Assembly: GCA_921293015.1 (NCBI GenBank)
Contig: OV121087.1
Span: 10,366,501 to 10,430,500 of the forward strand
Reading direction: 5' to 3'
From: Phorcus lineatus
Lineage: Eukaryota > Mollusca > Gastropoda > Trochida > Trochidae
Length of the DNA: 64,000 nucleotides
Every line of letters begins with the position of its first letter. Positions within the stretch are counted from its first letter, which is position 1. The position numbers and the translations under genes are program-made. Below the pieces are notes generated by a model. It was not told the origin of the DNA. It made no database searches and worked only from the letters and a program-made list of their open reading frames with translations. Of the stretch, positions 1 to 13,900 are shown piece after piece.

Positions 1-315
1 ATGCATAATCAAAGTTTATATACTATATATTTACTCAAGAGGGCAAGGCATCGCATTGCACCACGTCATCATCCGTAGTCGTTAGAAACGGTGCCCTGTA
101 TACAGCGAAAAATGAGTGGCGGCGATTTAAATGTGAACACTTTTTATCATCTAAAATTTCAAAAACGAATGATATACAGAACCATGTACTCTCGTTCTTA
201 AACTCAATTTTCCGAATACAGACGGGTATTTACTGTTAAGTAAAAGGGCATATATGGCATATATTCAACCACCTAACCCTAAAAGCCTTATAATCTAGAA
301 ATAGACTGTCAAGTC
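1..315. other. Left edge, nothing recognised
   Basis: AT-rich non-coding sequence, presumably TEP-B intron beyond the LINE insertion. I see no exon, RNA gene or repeat structure in it. Confidence 0.5.
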
Positions 316-1590
316 AAAGTCAAAGATTGTTTATTGCATTCAAGGCCTCGGGCCCATATACAATGATACATATAAACATATAGCTTACAATTTACAGATT
401 TTTAATATAGGAAAACAAGGTTAATTCAATTGGTGACATGTCATAAAAACAGTTTATAAGTTACAAGCTATTGTTCAAAACACTATTTCTTACTTCCATA
501 CCATGCTTTAAAAATAACGATAATTTAAAGATAATTCAAATATAACGTCGTCATCTCTTGATGTCATAATAGAAATGAATCCTGTTACACTCGTCTTAGA
601 TAGAAAACGTTCTGGTATATATTTAGTTCTTAGTTCAGTATAATATGGACAATCAAATGTAAAATGTATTTCATCTTCAATGGTGTCGTTACATAATGGA
701 CAGAGTCTTTGTATTCTTTCAAGCGAGATATATCTTCCATAGTTTATCATTAGTTTTAGTAAACCAAGTCTATATTTGATATATAACTTTCTGAGAAAAC
801 TGTTTGTACGAAACTGATAGGTATTTCTCTGGTTCTAGTAAACTCTTGAACTTTCTGTATATATCATAACGTGAACTGCTTTCTATATTGGATTGCCATC
901 CTTGATAAAACATACTAATTGCCACGTGACGGAAATCTTTCCAAAACATGTGTACATTTTCAACAGTTTGACTTATCCATATAAAACCATATCCATGAGA
1001 AAATAATATTTTCTTAATATGCGACACCCATGTGGTCTTTTCAATACTATCTAAGTGGAACATCATGTTGTATGCAATTTTGGGAAGTCGATGTTCTGGC
1101 ATCCGGAGAATCTTCAACCAATATTTCAAGCATTTTATCTGCGAATTAATGCAAAGTGGGTATCTTCCACATTCTCCATAGATCATACAATTTGGAGTAG
1201 ATATTCCAACACACAAGAATTTTTTACATGCTAATAAGTGAATTCTTTCCAAACATTCATATCTTTGGTAACCCCACACTTCAGATCCATATAAAAGAAT
1301 TGGTTGTATCTGTGTATCAAATAACTTAAAAAATACATTTGGTGTCACGACTCCCAGTTTATGAGAGATAGACATGATATTAAGTAATGCTCGCTTGCCA
1401 CGCAGTGCCAAGTCTAATACACATTTGTCCATATTCAAAGTTTCATTACACCAAGATATTTATAACCGTTAACTACATTAATTCCATTTCCATTTAAATA
1501 CCATTTCTCTTTTAAACTTAAGGGACCACCCTTTCGAAACACTATAATTTTTGTTTTATCCAAATTCACTGATAATTTCCATTTTCAGTG
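316..1590 (-). mobile_element. 5'-truncated LINE (family 1, copy 1), decayed
   Basis: Minus-strand LINE tail. Fragments: LSVNLDKTKIIVFRKGGP near 1510-1580, a longer piece at 770-1438 with YGSEVWG and ECGRYPL, and at 508-750 a C-terminal Cys/His motif (CPLCN...EDEIHFTFDC). All align with the LINE at 53316-54765. Frame breaks near 1435 and 760 show it is inactive. The 3' end has AATAAA and a short TTTGAC-type repeat tail (about 316-335). No clear target-site duplication found. Confidence 0.85.
770..1438 (-). pseudogene. LINE ORF2 fragment (C-terminal half)
   Basis: 222 codons with FKLFDTQIQPILLYGSEVWG and the spacing of LGECGR-type residues seen in the intact copy near 53830-54350. This is the region after the reverse transcriptase core. 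The upstream RT part is lost by 5' truncation and the downstream Cys/His motif is in another frame. Confidence 0.8.
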
Positions 1591-1827
1591 TATTTATGCA
1601 ATATATTTAATTAGTGTCAATGCAGGTCCAGAAATCAAAATAATGATACAATTTAGATTTGAATATAACAAAGTATGTCAAATGTGTGTAGGATTTCAGA
1701 CAGAACCAGACACTAATCAGAACAACGCCAAACAAAAATTAAATTATTATTTCATAAAAGCATCAAATTGTACTTGATTCATTATGACACCCTCAAATAA
1801 CCATATCACCCTTACAACACAACTAAC

Positions 1828-1945
1828 CTTAGCTGTTGTAGGAGCAACTCCTAGGCCTGAGGTAGGACTGACAGCAAAAGCACTTGCGATCCAGGAAGTT
1901 ATTGTGTCCGGTACCGTAGTGGTCACAGATGCTTGACCGGTGGGT
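1828..1945 (-). CDS. TEP-B exon B21: MG7 entry, last TEP-B exon in window
   Basis: 118 nt: [20 protein letters not shown], then VSPTSGLGVAPTTAK, matching A19 in length and phase. Donor GTTAGT. The next expected exon ('VRGE' of MG7) is not found between here and position 1. Confidence 0.94.
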
Positions 1946-4900
1946 CTGAATAAGTAGTGACATACTTAGTTCATTGAAAGCTCCATTTTTAAAAGAAATG
2001 ATATAAAAGAGGAAAGCATTAATCAATCATTGAATCTTTAGTTCTAAAGATTCGGGTATCTTTAGTTAAAATGATTTGGTACTGAAGAAATCTCAACGAT
2101 CTTAGAGTTTTGATTAACATTTTCCTGGAAATCCAAGAAAGGATGGCAACAATTTACCATTTGGTATTGTAGAAATTATATCTATGGAGCTTCAACACTT
2201 TTTCCCATGGTAAAGAATAGCAATTTGTTAAGGAAATTTTTTTATCAAACTGAATAACAATAAACATATTTGAACTCGTTAATCACTACTACTTGTATGT
2301 GTATAGTTTTGCGATGAAACATCCCAAGTATACGTTGAATTTCAGTACAATTTTACATTATCCTGCTTAAATACAAGTTTCGTGTATTCTTTGACAAAAC
2401 CTAAAAGGTAAATGTTCAACAGTCACTTTGCAGCTTAACTTTAGATTTACCACTGTTCAATGCTTAGAAAGAATGTTCTTACCCCACAGTTTGACTGATC
2501 CACAGCCAGGATTCAGGGAAGACGTTTCGGACTCTGTCGGGCTTTTTGAGACTCCCTGGAGGTCCTGATGCCTTTCCGAATGCCATTGCTCCAGATCCTT
2601 CAGAGTCCATGGCCATTTCCATCGCAGGGCTAGCTCTGGCCATCATCTGGTTGGATGCAAAGCCTGAAACAAATTCCAGCATAAGGAAGGTTTTTTCTCG
2701 AAACGAATTAAAAGTCAATACTACAAAGGATAACAGGGTCTTTTTTTGTGTAATATTTTCGACATTTCGTACACTGTTTGTTCAAACACAAAATTAAAGC
2801 CTGAATAGTATAAAAATGTTAAAATGCGAGGTTACGTACGATATATGCAATTGATGAGTTTTATGTACATGTAAAAATCAGTATGTTCCCCGCAAAGTTG
2901 AGAGCTATTTAATACCAAATTACTTCTGTTCTTTTCTCATATTTACAATTCTAATGTTTCTAAATTAAAAGGAACATTCGATATTAAAATTTGTAATGAG
3001 ACAGAATGAAGAGTCAATTGTAAAAAGTCATTTCCACATATCCAGATGACGCAAAATGTTTGTTTATACGATTTAAATCTATAAGTGAAAAAGGTTCAAT
3101 ATCAATTGCATAACATTCAAACAATGTCATGAGATTCTTTAAAACTAATAAGGATTTGTGGAATGTAATGAATGATACATGACAATGTTATGAAGGAAAA
3201 CAACAGAAAAGTGTTTCTTATAAAGCAATCAAACATAAAACGGGTAGTTAATAAAGGGTTGATAACAGCTACAACAGTTTGGCCACAAACTTAAGAAGCT
3301 TGTCAATAAACACTTCACAGGGAAAGTAATAGAATTGAAAAGAGATTGACATTTAATGCTTAACAAAATTGGAAAACACACATAAATGAAAATGTAACTG
3401 ACAAAAAGCCACCGAAAAAGGGAAAGCATACGACCATTCCACCAGCTGAATAGTTTATAAAATCCTAAGATATATAAATCGGAAACAAAAACACCATTAT
3501 GATATTACCTCTTCGTCTCATCGACCTAACTGGAAATAAAGTACACTGTATAGTGATGCACATACATGTACCTTTCTAAAATCTCTTTGATGAAATTTCT
3601 TGAATTGATGAAACAAAAAACCTCAATGATATTGTTAACTGCAACCTGCAGAACTGCTTATGTAGACGAACACTCTCTGAAAAATATTTCTAATTTGTTT
3701 TTGTCTTTTTCAAAATAAGAATGGGCTCTCATTCTTTCAAAGATGTTATGTAGAGGTAAAACTATTATTAACTACAGTCTATTTGTTAGTTTTGTGGTAA
3801 TGCAAGGTTTATATCAAGTTTATTTGATATCATAATGTGAGATAGTAAACTAACGGCTCTCTGAACTGATCCAATTGTCAATGGAAAGAATAAGATATAG
3901 TAAAGTGCAATAAATGGTTAATTGCCACTTGTCTTGCTTTCCAGCTACGAATCAGTTTTCAGTGAATAATGTTATAGATAGCTTGTTATGCAGATGAATG
4001 AATAATGTGATATCATGTGATACAATGTATAGAATTTCATGCACAATATTAATAAATATGAGTTCAATGCATAGATAAGTGTTGAATGATTAAAACATCT
4101 CAAAATTATATGTTTATGCTAATAAGGAGGTTAAGGGAGGAATATGGATAAGGAAGATATCACACTATTGAAACTACGCTTTGACTTTGTATATGGAATC
4201 GACCAGGCTGCTTTTTGATTACATGCTAACTACCAACACAATAAATAGTTCTCACCTCCAAAGTGACCAGCTGAACATTGAAGAAATCATTACAAAACAA
4301 TATTGTAATTGGTAAGTATGATAAACACAGTATTGATAGGAAAAGTTATTAAATTACGAAAAGGTGATTGATGATTGCATGAATTGAACTGATGAATCAT
4401 TCATAAAATCATACACATAGTAAGGAGTAAGCTTCCAGCTTCATAATGTGCATGTTGGTTTGAAAACCTCAGATGGTTAAATCGGCTTCTGGTATATAAA
4501 AAAATCCGATACCGGTTCTCTTAATTTAACGTCCAATTTTAAAAAATTATTTTACAAACAGAAATATTTCTTACCTCCCCCAAAACCATGTACACGTCGT
4601 GTACGATCTGGGTAATAATGGTTGTATTTGGTAGCATCTGTTATAACGTTAAGACCTGCATTCTGTGAAGAAAAACATTTTAGTTGTAACTTGATATGTG
4701 AACCTTGTTATACAAGAGAAATATGTTGAGAAATGAGAAGATTTACCCTTTAAAGAAAATATGTTTTGCATAAAGTCATATTCAATGGGGGACATATTGA
4801 AATAAACCAACAACGTTCTTAGTGAGCAACCAAACTTCATTGCACAGATTGAGTACTAGAATTAAACGTAATAAATTTAGAATGATCCCAAGCTGTTGAA

Positions 4901-7900
4901 TCACAATTTAGTTAGCATGCAAACCGTATCTTCATTTCTCGTTAGTCACAAGCGTGATAACATATTAACTTAATGGTAATTGCATTTAGGTAGAAAACTA
5001 TATGTACCTTGATAATAATGCCCGTATCAAATGTTGATGACTTTACGAGCACATCGATAATCAACTTACCGAGAACACGTCCGGGGCTCTTTTAGCACCG
5101 GTTGCAATGGCGTAAACTTCAGGGGAGAATTCTCCAGAAGTCCTGGCAGAGCCGTATGTCTTCAGTTCCTCAACGACCTGGACCAAAATCAAATTCAAGC
5201 TATTAAAGATAATCATCGAAATCTCAAAACTATTCAAAAGTATAAAATTTGACTGAAATAATTTTTTAGAGAAGTGATACAAAACTAAAATAAAATTTCA
5301 TAACTTATTCCTGATATCATTTAAACCTTAACGAGGTAGGTGATACGTTTAGTTCAAATATTTTGATATTCAATTATATTCGAAATGTTTATGTCATAAT
5401 ATCTGTATTTATATTACATGTTCTTGGTAATTTGGTACATTAACCAATTTGGAAATAATTCTCTCGATATGCATAAAGCTTAACGTCCTATATGTTTCTA
5501 ACAAATTCATAATACTAGTATATTTTAAGATATTTTGCCTGTTATTTTCTATGTGTAAGAATGAGTAAGTATCGAATCTACTCACGCTTTCTGGTGTGAT
5601 GTCGTTACCGCTCTTGAGAAGAAGAACGCTTTGATCCACTGCTAAGACATTGATGGTAGAGAGAGGATCTGCAGACAGTTGGAGGTTGATGTTCTCGTTG
5701 GGCTTAGACTCGTTCCGGTTGAATGAAATGGACACCTGGAATGATTATTAATAAAATTAAATTATTAATGGGGGACGTTTTGAATGAATACTTTAAATTT
5801 CATTGAAAGATGCATTGATATATTCTTATGTTTCGGTGTTTGACATTTAAAAGATCCTCGGCCACAGATCATCCAGATAACAGAGTAGCATGCCCCCATT
5901 AGAGAAATGGACAGTAGCTATTACTGACCTTCACTCAAAGCGAATAACCGAATTATCGTAGGGCAAACACCTACCAAATGGCATTCTTGAATAGACAGAT
6001 ACTTATTATTTGAAACAAGATTACTTCATTCACCAAGAGATACTAAACACACGCAAATCGGTATATAGCAATGTAGAATTATCGAAGAATGTAGATGATA
6101 AATGGAAATAGTTGGGTTATAATTCGTGTTTTTCTCAAAAAAAAAACTATCATCAACTCAATAAAGATAAAATCCTTTGAATTATCAATGTGTCTCAAAT
6201 CACGATGAATTAACACGCAGGCAAGTTTCCACTAATGATGTTACGTACCTCGTTGTCAAACACCTCGTCGACGGTGAAGGAAATGCTGTCAGCGACAACT
6301 TCTCCTGTTGTTCTAACGTAGTATACAACGATGTAGGCAACAGGGGCCATCACGTGGGATATAGGGACTTGGAAAGTGATGGGGTTCTGCCCAGCTACAG
6401 TGACGTCATCGATCAGCAATAGTGATCCTCTGGCAGAGACCTTGAACACAGACAAAGCAGTGAATCGAAATTTGGTTTAAGAAATGTTTGGTATTCTTGA
6501 CACAGTAGTTCTAGGACACAGGATTTATTTCTGAAAAGGTCATTGACAAATTAAAACATATACATAAGTATCATTTTAGCACACACAAATGTAGGCATTA
6601 TTTGTCACGATGAAAATGTATAACAAATTCCATCGTATAGCTGAACCTTGGGAAATCCCAAATTGAAGTAGTTATTTCGGTTGACATTTAGGCAAACGAC
6701 CAATAACCGAGAGTACATTAATAAAATCGCTAAACATGCAGCAAATACGTATTAAAATATCATTAATAGATTAGATAAAAACATCATTACCGAGTTTAGG
6801 AATTGATAGAATGATGTACAATGTACATAACTATATATATATAACTGTTTTTTAAATGTCAGAGCAGAACTGATTTTCATTCTTAAAAAACGATGAAAAA
6901 AGATTAAGCAATCGTAAATAATTTACAGCGATATAAGGCTTACATGTAGTAAATTTGTGGAGTAAAACCATCAATTTATTGAAGATGAAATAGTGTATAA
7001 TCTGATTTCATATGTATGTAATTTTTATTGACAAATACAACAGCAAAGGGTCTTCTACAGCTAATCATTGAGACGCCTTACTGTTATAAGACATATTATC
7101 ATGTTAATTCGTGATATTGAGGCCCGTGCTTACCTGGTATGTAAATGAAGTGATGTTCTCTGTATATTCTACGCTGAAGGACGCAAATTGATTAGCCTGA
7201 AAGACATACCAAAAAATATTATCAAAATCAATCATTTTAAAGATATTTATCACTTTAAGAGTTATTTTTGAAAATAAAAAAAAATCACTTATTAATCTAC
7301 CTACACAACTTCTAAATAAAATTATGATTTGATATTTAATGATTGAAATAATTGATCACTATGCGCTCACACGTCCAAGCTATTAAATACTCTACTTATG
7401 TTGGGTATTATATATTATATATTATCATCTCAAACACTTTGATGAATTAGATTGTAAAAGCATATTTCACTACAACTGATTATATAATTCAGATGTTTTG
7501 TGGCTAGGCATAGCATAAGGCCGAAATATAAGACTAAAATCGGTAACATTGCCGACATAACCGAGTACCTATTATTAATTGTTCATTAGGCAAATTCACG
7601 ACATTAAATTGGGATGGTCATTAAAGTATGCAACCTTAGCTTCAATAAATCTTAGTGTGAGGAAAAGCAAGACAGAAAACTGCAACTAATTAAGTCTTAA
7701 CAGATGCAAGTAATGCACGAATCAAAGATGTCCATGTACATGTACAATGAAATTTTGTATTTCAGGAACCTGAACATTTGGACCAAAATCCAACGTCACC
7801 CGAGTACTCGATTACTACGTTAATGTGACAAGTGTATCTATGGCTTTTAACATTCTGCACATTTTATTCAATTAATGATTTTGTAATGAAGTTATTCACT

Positions 7901-10900
7901 AACATTTTCGTTAGAAAATCTTGTCCGATGTTATTTTCCTTGTATCATATTAAGAATACCTGCATACACTACACTACTTGGGTATTGAAGAACATACCTG
8001 AACACCTTGACTTGCGAGTCGAATCTGTAAGAAGTTGTTACTAAGGGAATCCTTCTTGGTTACCATGTAGGTGTCTGAAACCTCTCGATAGTGAGCCTGT
8101 AAGAACCGGAAAATTAAAAGGTAAATAAGCATTCAACTTTATCAATAAAACCTATTCTTAAAACTTTCTTATAGTCGTACATAGCAATAAAAAAATTGTT
8201 TTCATTTATTAATGATTAATAATGTAAACTATTTCTTAATTTACGTTAGATTTTTCTACCATTTTTAAAGAAAGTTAAACAATATTTAAAAGGAATATTA
8301 ATCATAAAATATTACTATAATTTAAAGTAACTTATTTCTTTTTACTACTTTTCAGTTCATTTATCTCATCGGGCCAATTGCCACATTATTTCATGCAAAA
8401 ATATGTTACATCACACACCTTTACTTCAAGTTTTATTACATTGTCTGGAATCTTGAAGTGAACCGGAAGAATTCCAGAAGCCGGAAGTGAATGGTTTTGA
8501 CCCGGAAGTCCGTAGCTTCCCGTAAACTCTCGGCATCCATAGAGAGACTGGTCATCCCTGATCTCGTGGTAGTTGACACACGTGTACACGCTCACAGGGC
8601 TTGTTACACCCGTTAGTGGACGTCCGTCGGGCTGGGATACTTTAAGCTGAGAAAAAATATTAATTAATTTAAAGATAAAGGTAACTTATATAGTCTCTGG
8701 TAAACTGTACAAGATATTGGATAAAAAGAAAAGCTTCCCGGTCAAATCTCCATACCGGATAACAATTGGATAACTATTGTCGCGGCCAATTGTTCCGATT
8801 TTTCCATACTGTCATTCAAGTGACATGGTCATCAAGGACGTTTTGTAAAGTCAAAGATCTACATGTATGCCTCTAAAACAACGCTTAAGACGCGGTGTCA
8901 TTCTTTAGTTTACTGAATCCCTTTAATGACAGAAAGTGATATATAAATATATGTTGAAACTGATTAATTCTTATTTCATTTCCCGTGTTGCCTGCAATAA
9001 AATGTATGAGTTGATATTTATTGATGATATTTATGTACATACATATTTGCGTTGATAAACATCTATGTTTACGTCATGTGGAATATATTATGCAGGTTTC
9101 CTTTTATTTCAACTCCTCGATGCATGTAGAGATAGCTCAGCTAAAAACAGGTAAAGGAATGTTGCAAGCCTACTACCCAACAACAAGATATACCTGAATG
9201 CTGGTGAAAATATCCAATCAAATATCAGCATCTGCTGATAGGATAATGCAACGACCAATCACATCCCATATCCCGTACACAACATTACTAACAAGTCATT
9301 TGTGCGATTTGTCATTGCTAAATAATTCCGATCTCTTCCTTATTGAGTAATATCGGCTAAATTTATACTGTGTCAAAGGTTAGGTCAACACCAAGGTTAA
9401 AGGTGAAATATGCATATTTCTTGGTTATGTCAGTAATTGTCTAACTTCAGCTCAAACATGTTAAACAACGCTTTCCACTTCTTCACTCAACTTCCCCCGC
9501 ATGGTTAAAAGTTGCACCAGTCTCCATTACTGACTAAACTAACCCTTGCTGCTGACCAGCCAAAATTCGTGTGCAAGAGCAGCACCTTCTTCAGCGAAAA
9601 GTTGCAATTCTCTAAAGATTTTCAATATAACTATCTAGATCCGCCGCAGCAACCTTGACGGCGAACACAAAGTTGGGTAAATACTGCAAACCCTTAACTA
9701 CCCAGTTATAGGGGCTGGTTCAAGTTAGATCATGAGTGGGCAGATGTTCTTTAAATAACTATGAATCTAAAAGCTGACACTCACAATGGCTGAGTATGGT
9801 AGTTTAGGAGAGAATGTGCTGGGCGACGATGAGAGGATTTCAATCTTGTATGGATATTTGTGGAACTCCACCGTGCTGGAACCGTTCAGTCGGACTCCTG
9901 TGAGCTCCTCTTTGACAAAGGCTGTCACTCGGAAAGGCTGGTTCTCAAGGTTGAAGGAAAGACGCTTGAGATCCCCGAGTGGGATACTGAAAACTGCGCT
10001 GCCGTCAATCTAGAGGAAGCGGTAGTAAAATCGCTTGATTATAAAATGTGCTCAGAATTCGGTTGTTAAATGATAACTCTTTAGAAACAAAATAACCAGT
10101 TTAATATATTCTTTTGTTGCAAGGGCTGTTTTGAAATTATAACAATTGAATTTTACCCCTTTTAAGAACACCTTGTATAATGTCTTATAGAATTTTAACA
10201 TTAAAATACCAAAAAGCTATATGCCTAAAATTTCTAGCTAGAAAGGTATAAATAATGGACAAACTGGTGAGGGGTACATGTAAATTTTGAAATTTTAAAT
10301 AGTGATTTTGTATCTCATTTTTATTTGTCGAGCATAAACATATAAAATAACAAGAAATGGGATACATATACATGTATGAAATGATATAAGAGACAAACTC
10401 ATACCGGGAAAGCGAGTTGTACGTGCTTTGAAGGTGGTCCACACACGTTGTCAGGAATATCGACTTTAGCCTGCAGCTCTACCATTCCCTTCACTGGCTT
10501 CCCAAAGGTGTACCTGGAGTAAAACAGATTCTTAAAGAGTTATTCATATACTCAGGTTGTGCAGATAATATCTTACAAGGTAATGTTGGCTAAAACTTGA
10601 AGAGAACATAACATTAACAGTAATAGTGCAATGGTGAGATTAAATTGCACAATTATACTTATAAAATGAATTTTTGAAAAAAAAATTGTTAAAATGTCGG
10701 GAAATTTAAATTTGATAATAAAAATGCAAAAAAGAAGAGATACTTCGTGTACTTTTGTCAAATGTATATGTTATGTTGGAAAAGAATTGGTGAGGACATT
10801 ACATGAACATTTAGAGTGAAATGGCGAAATTAGTTTTTACAATAAAATTTCAAAAATGAAATGTTCACAAAATTGTCAGTAATGTACAGACTTATTATCA

Positions 10901-13900
10901 AATTTATCAATAAAGATGAGACGAGACATTTTATGTTATGTTTTTCCGATGAAGCTAATAACTGAAAAAGTGTTTGTATGTGAAGTCAGACTTACGTCGC
11001 TTTAACAGTTCCTGATAGTGCTGCATCAGAACTCACAGCAAAGGGTGGTAGCTCAACAGTTACTTCAAAACGCGGAAGTTCTGTAAAAGAAAACATAATT
11101 TCACAATATCCATTTGAAATACCAAAAAAGTTCATGTAACAAAAACGTCTTGAGTTATTGATTTGCATATTTGAGGTTGACGGTGCCTCTGTACTTACAG
11201 CAGTATAATTGGGTACCTGGTGAAGGTTGTATTGGAGGTGACCTTCAGGCGCTGTAATTATGGCCAGATCAAGGTATCATGCAGGGAGCGCTTTGAGCAA
11301 TTCCATGCAATCATATAGATATGTGTGATTTATAAACCCTTTCGTTTTTCAATCAATAAAACTACCAGTTGTTTGAATTTGTAAATAGAAACCGCTTTAA
11401 GCTCGAATAAATATATGGAATGTGTTCAACATCAAATGAATATTCAACTTACTGTATTCTGCTACCGTGAACGTCTTTGTAACTGTTTCAAGTTGATCCT
11501 GAAATAGATCGTAGAGTTCGTTAAGAAATAAATTGCATAATACAAATAATTTATATCACAATACAGTTTTAAAATTTATCTAAGGGTCGTAAATAACCCA
11601 AACGCTTCTCATACATTAGTTATTCTTTAACAAATGTTGCAAACATATACAAAGAACACAATTTTACATTCACTTTGACTAAATATGAAAAAATCCCATT
11701 TTGATCCACTTCTATTCTGTTCCCAATTATGGAAAAACGATACAATATGAACTAATACTATTTATATTCATTTCAACCACTAGTCAAAGATTCCGTACAT
11801 TAAGTGATATTCAGAGTAAATATACGCTAGCAGGATACTGCAAGAGGGAAATACTTTCATTAATTATGTAAGCAAAATGTAATGTGAGAGGAGTTATTAA
11901 TTTAATTCATTTCGCGTAGTTCTTCTCCGAACCAGAGTTGTGCATATTTCAAAAGTTATTATCGAATATGAATATTCCTTTCATAGTTGAGTTACTCCAA
12001 AATATCTAGCCTCAATAATTTACTGATAATTTTAAAGTGACTTGTAGTGCAGCTACGATCACAGTCTTTGTAACTTTATCAATGACGTTATTATCTCTAG
12101 AAGTATTTGCCGTCAACATAATTTATCATTTTTCTGCCTAATGAAATCAGTATACAGACAATAAACACGTTAAAGTCTTTTTTTTGTGAACGAAAAAATG
12201 ACCATTGACCCTTGATTATGACCCAAACGTATTTATAGAAACGTATTTACAGCAAACAAGGAGACACATATGACTTGGTAGTGTTGAGTAGGGCTTATGA
12301 CTAGCATGCATTTAAAGGGACGTAGAATGTCGACTCTGGCTTTTTCTAATCATAATTGGAAATAGGTCAATACAATTATTTTGACATCTAAGAGATGAGG
12401 ATGCAAGTTTGATAGTTTGAACTCGACTCAGCTCAGCTTTAATCCAAGCAACACACATGTAGAAAACTCTGTGTCACTATTACGTTTACTGAATCACTTT
12501 AGTGACAGAAAATAAAATATGAATTCAATTACTCTTCAAAAAATGAAAGTTTATTTTCCGTGTTGCCTGCAATGAGGTGTAAATATGAGTATATATTTCG
12601 TGATGATATGTATCTACAAGCACCCTCAAGCGTTAATAAACTAGTACGTGTATGTTTAAGTCATTTGGAATATAATGCCAATTTCGTTTATTTCAACTCC
12701 GTGATGCATAGAGATGGCTTAGTTGAAAACAGGTTAAGGAATGTGGCAAGCCTACACCCTTACAACAAGGTAAATCCGGAATCCTGATGAAAATAGAAAA
12801 TCAGACATCAGCATCTGCTGATAGGATAACGCAACAACCAATCATCCCATATCCGGTAAACAACAGTAAACAAGATGGTATATGCTAAGTTTATCTCTTC
12901 CGTATTGAGTAACATCGGCTAAATTTATACTGTGTCGTAGTTTAGGTCAGCGCTAAGGTTAAAGAGCCACTCCGTGATTTTCATAACATATTATTTACCT
13001 CTAATAAGAACCTAAATGTCGAATGTGGGGATATAAAATCAAAACATCTTAACTGTTCATGTCCAAAAGACATATATATGATAAATACTGGTTTCCCATG
13101 AAAATCTAAAAACAGCCTTATAAATGCAGAGAGGTGTAGATATCACGTCCAATATACATGGATACTAGTTATATAACCTTATAAACACTATCAACTCCTA
13201 ACTGCCCTCCTGGCTGTTTTGGATAAGTCTCCAAAATTACGTTTGACTATTTGACGCGCGCCAGTGTCCGGTTTTCGATCATAATTGCGACGTTCTACCT
13301 TCTTATTGTCACTATAAAAAAAACAATAAGCTTTCAAATGTGTCTATATGGTAACAATCGATATTCCCGCGATCAAATGACACCATTGATTAAGTTTTGC
13401 ATATATGACTCCAACAACTCACGAAGTGGCTCTTTAAAGGTGAAATATGAATATTTCTTGGTTATGTCAGAAATTGTCACGCTTCAACTGAAATATGTTA
13501 AACTGTATACAGCCTGACATTTATTATTTCTTAATGAGCTATGTATACGACAGGCTAGGGCCATATATGTGAATGTCATAGATATTATGTTCACTGGATA
13601 ATAGGCATTCTCTTTCGAAACGGTTGTTCAAGTCATCTTCCAACGTAGGAAATGACTTGGGAACTCTCTCGGGAGAAACATGTGATTCTTAAAGTTGTTA
13701 ATTCGTTATATTTGAAGAAGCTTGAGTTTCTGCAATGATTCGAAATTATAAAACACCATAATTGAAAGACTTTAGTCATACTGCCGATACGCTAGTCAAA
13801 TGATTTATACAACTAGGTTTGCTATAAACGTATGCCTTTCAGTATTCCATCGCCAAAGACAAAATAAATCAAAATCAAATAAAAATGATTTCTTATCTAA

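Noticed and set aside
2546..2797. Plus-strand open frame starting MRLPGGPDAF
   Set aside because: Antisense shadow of exon B20, which has splice sites and family motifs.
3646..3676. 31-nt candidate exon between B19 and B20
   Set aside because: Good acceptor but weak donor, and its length would shift the frame into B20.
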